A stretch of DNA of 6,553 nucleotides from Acidobacteriota bacterium (GTDB taxonomy: Bacteria > Acidobacteriota > Terriglobia > Terriglobales > Acidobacteriaceae): assembly GCA_021841795.1 (NCBI GenBank), contig JAKCDN010000183.1, forward strand, positions 1 through 6,553. Reading direction: 5' to 3'. Under the pieces are notes generated by a model. It searched no databases. It saw only the letters and a program-made list of their open reading frames with translations, and had not been told where the DNA came from. Shown here piece after piece: positions 4,971 through 6,553 of the stretch (position 1 is the first letter of the stretch; the number at the start of each line of letters is the position of its first letter). A program made the position numbers and the translations under genes.

Positions 4971-6137
4971 CTAAGATTCAGCTACGTCAACGATAAACTT
5001 GGCTCGTTCGTAGAGCTCATCGAACGTCACGACTTCGGGCCTTGCGATGTTCCTTCTGAGAAGTTCAAACGAGCGGTAAACGTCTTTTCGGATTCCTTTG
5101 TCTCCATGAAATTCACTCAGCGACCCAATGACCAGAAAAGAACGAGGTTGATAGCTGAAGATCTCCTCACCGGTCGGATTTCCGGATTCGTCATGGGGCT
5201 CCAGCTTCTCGACGGCCCTGCGTATCGCCTCCTCAACGGTTACCTGGCACTGTACCACCGCACCAGCAAGCTCATACGAAGGTGCCCAGCAGGAAGGTCG
5301 ATAATGAGTCGATTGAACGAGCTTGGTTGAATGCTTCTTGATCTCTACAAAACACAAGGCATCTATCGCGCCTCGCGACTTTAACACGCCGTCGGCGCGC
5401 TTCCCGCGTCGCCAAAGGTCGCTCCCGCTAACAGCTTGCTCCAGTTTCTTCTCGTCTAAATTCGACAGAAAGACGTACGTAAGTCCGTATCCGAATATCC
5501 AGACGTTGCTCTCAAAAAAGCTCTGCCAGGTCGCCTCCGTTGCTTCAGGGTCGCTGAGCAACTCTCTGTAGCGCTCCAACTGCTTTTTCCGGTAACCGAT
5601 AGCAACAATATCCGAAGTCGTAACTTCAGATTTCAGGGCTTCAACAATGAGGTTATGGTTTTCAGATATGAGATTCCTTGCTTGGTCGGGCGACAGTAGG
5701 AGCTTTCGAAGCTGATCGTCTGGAACATTAATGCCTTTGTCGTCCGGAAGATTTAGCCGCTTCATGTTAAGAAGGAATTCAATCAACCGAAGGACTTCAT
5801 CGCCATGAAACGAGAAGTGCTGCTCTCTTAAGGGCTCGCCATTTCGGGTGATGTAGCGCTGTATTTGCATTGTGAAGATGCCACGGGTATCTTCGTAAAA
5901 TTTGGCGACGATTTGTGATCGGCCACCACTGGTGACTCGTATCACTTGTGTCCCGTGCTCTTGCACAAATTCATGCAATTCCGAACCATCAATGACTTTC
6001 GACGCTATCCGAATGCGCCGTTTCTGCCCAGCTTGTGCGTCCAGTCCGACGGAGCGCTCAGTCGAGGGGATGCTGGGGCTGACATAAGTCTTCCCGGGCT
6101 TCTTATTCTTGAAATACTCGTACGAGTCTTCTTCCAT
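4971..6137 (-). CDS. sduA: Shedu anti-phage defence nuclease SduA (DUF4263)
   Basis: The protein has 388 residues. The C-terminal DUF4263 domain spans about residues 200-362. It opens with ATWQSFFESNVWIFGYGLTY, a typical entry helix, and carries a PD-(D/E)xK nuclease core: RADGVL (Asp249), then IDALCFVEIKKHSTKL with Glu265 and Lys267. YELAGAVVQCQVTVEEAIRR, also typical of Shedu, follows. The first 200 residues form a separate domain with SGGRSQIVAKFYED and a helical region; N-terminal domains vary among Shedu proteins. Shedu is a one-gene system that restricts phage through DNA cleavage, and no partner gene is needed or seen here. The ATG at 6135-6137 has GAGG eight bases upstream (plus strand 6146-6149). 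By eye the gene is near 45-50% GC, clearly below the operon downstream, which suggests horizontal acquisition. The frame and active-site residues are intact, so it may work. Confidence 0.88.
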   Translation of the reverse strand: MEEDSYEYFKNKKPGKTYVSPSIPSTERSVGLDAQAGQKRRIRIASKVIDGSELHEFVQEHGTQVIRVTSGGRSQIVAKFYEDTRGIFTMQIQRYITRNGEPLREQHFSFHGDEVLRLIEFLLNMKRLNLPDDKGINVPDDQLRKLLLSPDQARNLISENHNLIVEALKSEVTTSDIVAIGYRKKQLERYRELLSDPEATEATWQSFFESNVWIFGYGLTYVFLSNLDEKKLEQAVSGSDLWRRGKRADGVLKSRGAIDALCFVEIKKHSTKLVQSTHYRPSCWAPSYELAGAVVQCQVTVEEAIRRAVEKLEPHDESGNPTGEEIFSYQPRSFLVIGSLSEFHGDKGIRKDVYRSFELLRRNIARPEVVTFDELYERAKFIVDVAES

Positions 6138-6145
6138 AGCCGGAA

Positions 6146-6167
6146 CCTCACTTGCGGGTCCATTCTA
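6146..6167 (-). promoter_or_regulatory. Possible sduA promoter -10 and ribosome binding site
   Basis: On the minus strand TAGAAT (6162-6167) could act as a -10 box, with a weak TGGCGA hexamer 17 bases further upstream. GAGG (6146-6149) precedes the sduA ATG by eight bases. The ribosome site is reasonable. The promoter is only suggestive and would give a very short leader of about 18 bases. Confidence 0.3.
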
Positions 6168-6293
6168 GATTGATTTCGAAAGGATCGCCATAGAACGCTA
6201 AGTCGTGTGCCCGTCCTTGAACCTTGCTCGCGGAATCCGAGTTCCCCGCGTCTCACCGTCGCCGAACCCAACGCAATCGGGGTTGCTATCAGT

Positions 6294-6309
6294 TGACGAC
6301 CTTTCGTCA
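6294..6309. repeat. Short palindrome upstream of sduA
   Basis: TGACGA (6294-6299) and TCGTCA (6304-6309) form a perfect inverted repeat around CCTT, about 160 bases upstream of the sduA start. It could be an operator half-site pair, but at six bases per arm chance is also plausible. Confidence 0.3.
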
Positions 6310-6509
6310 TTTGGCCGTAGAGTCGCTTATGGTTACTTTTGCCTGCCCCGGGTCGGGAACGATTAATCGCGAATTTGGACGAGCGGTAAATCGCCAAGCC
6401 ACTCATCGAAAGCCGATACAAACCCAAAAGCCGCCCGGCATCCAGCCATACCCGATCCCCGCGCGCAACTCCAACCCCCGCCACCCATCAAGCCTGCCCC
6501 GCCCCGTCA

Positions 6510-6531
6510 CCCCCACCCCACCCGCAACCCC
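6510..6531 (-). other. G-quadruplex-type motif
   Basis: The minus strand has four G-runs of 4, 3, 4 and 5 bases separated by loops TTGC, T and T, which meets the usual G-quadruplex pattern with very short loops. Another G4-C-G4 follows a few bases downstream. It lies about 375 bases upstream of sduA at the window edge. Folding and function are not shown. Confidence 0.45.
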
Positions 6532-6553
6532 GCAAAAAAAATCCCCCCAACCT

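Larger units (their letters stand above)
6168..6553. other. Upstream of sduA, no gene recognised
   Basis: No reading frame here has recognisable motifs. The minus-strand frame across 6005-6484 is arginine-rich, overlaps the start of sduA and looks like a shadow. From about 6470 to the edge the sequence becomes C-rich low complexity with an A8 run at 6533-6540. A neighbouring gene may lie just beyond the window. Confidence 0.5.

Noticed and set aside
4422..4974. Overlapping open frames on both strands between sduA and the operon
   Set aside because: They overlap one another, have no recognisable domain or ribosome site, and cross a tandem repeat whose 43-base period is not a multiple of three.
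6005..6484. Minus-strand open frame overlapping the sduA start
   Set aside because: It is in a different frame from sduA over the shared bases, is arginine- and serine-rich, and has no motif or ribosome site.
1..6553. CRISPR array, tRNA or rRNA
   Set aside because: No regularly spaced identical repeats, cloverleaf with a GTTCGAAT-like arm, or rRNA core sequence was seen on either strand.

Overview
The window looks like part of a high-GC Gram-negative chromosome. The core operon encodes a probable lipoprotein and an outer-membrane barrel-type protein. Protein style (alanine- and glutamine-rich leaders, TPR plus barrel) makes Acidobacteriota a reasonable guess, but no marker gene is present and this is inference. 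Every intact gene is on the minus strand, so they read from high to low coordinates.

Layout in the direction of transcription. (1) 6553-6138 has no recognisable gene, only a C-rich low-complexity tail with a G-quadruplex-type motif and a short palindrome. (2) 6137-4971 encodes a DUF4263 protein that I identify as SduA, the single-gene Shedu anti-phage nuclease. It is visibly more AT-rich than the operon beyond it, which suggests acquisition. (3) 4970-4416 is an intergenic stretch with two imperfect 38-base tandem repeats (period 43) and a 10-bp stem hairpin. (4) 4415-1730 is a compact three-gene operon with a TATAAT box, a hairpin near the predicted RNA 5' end and a clear Shine-Dalgarno site. 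It encodes a small PA2779-family membrane protein, a C39-like cysteine peptidase lipoprotein (PA2778-like) and a TPR plus beta-barrel protein. The last two genes overlap at ATGA.

(5) 1729-1409 shows no gene. (6) 1408-766 is a dead Phd-VapC (FitB-like) toxin-antitoxin pair. The antitoxin has one in-frame stop; the toxin has a base gain in an A run and a second lesion. (7) 765-323 is the remnant of an IS200/IS605-family element with a broken Y1 transposase and a 9-bp stem hairpin. (8) About 118-228 on the plus strand looks like the 3' end of an IS66-type transposase gene.

Together, a conserved-looking envelope operon sits beside an accessory zone: one apparently intact defence gene on one side, and a graveyard of a toxin-antitoxin pair and insertion sequences on the other. 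The most interesting unit is the operon. In the Pseudomonas PA2778 family, as I recall it, the peptidase and TPR domains are in one lipoprotein. Here the peptidase stands alone and the TPR is fused to a barrel in the next, overlapping gene. This points to a periplasm/outer-membrane peptidase assembly of unknown function.
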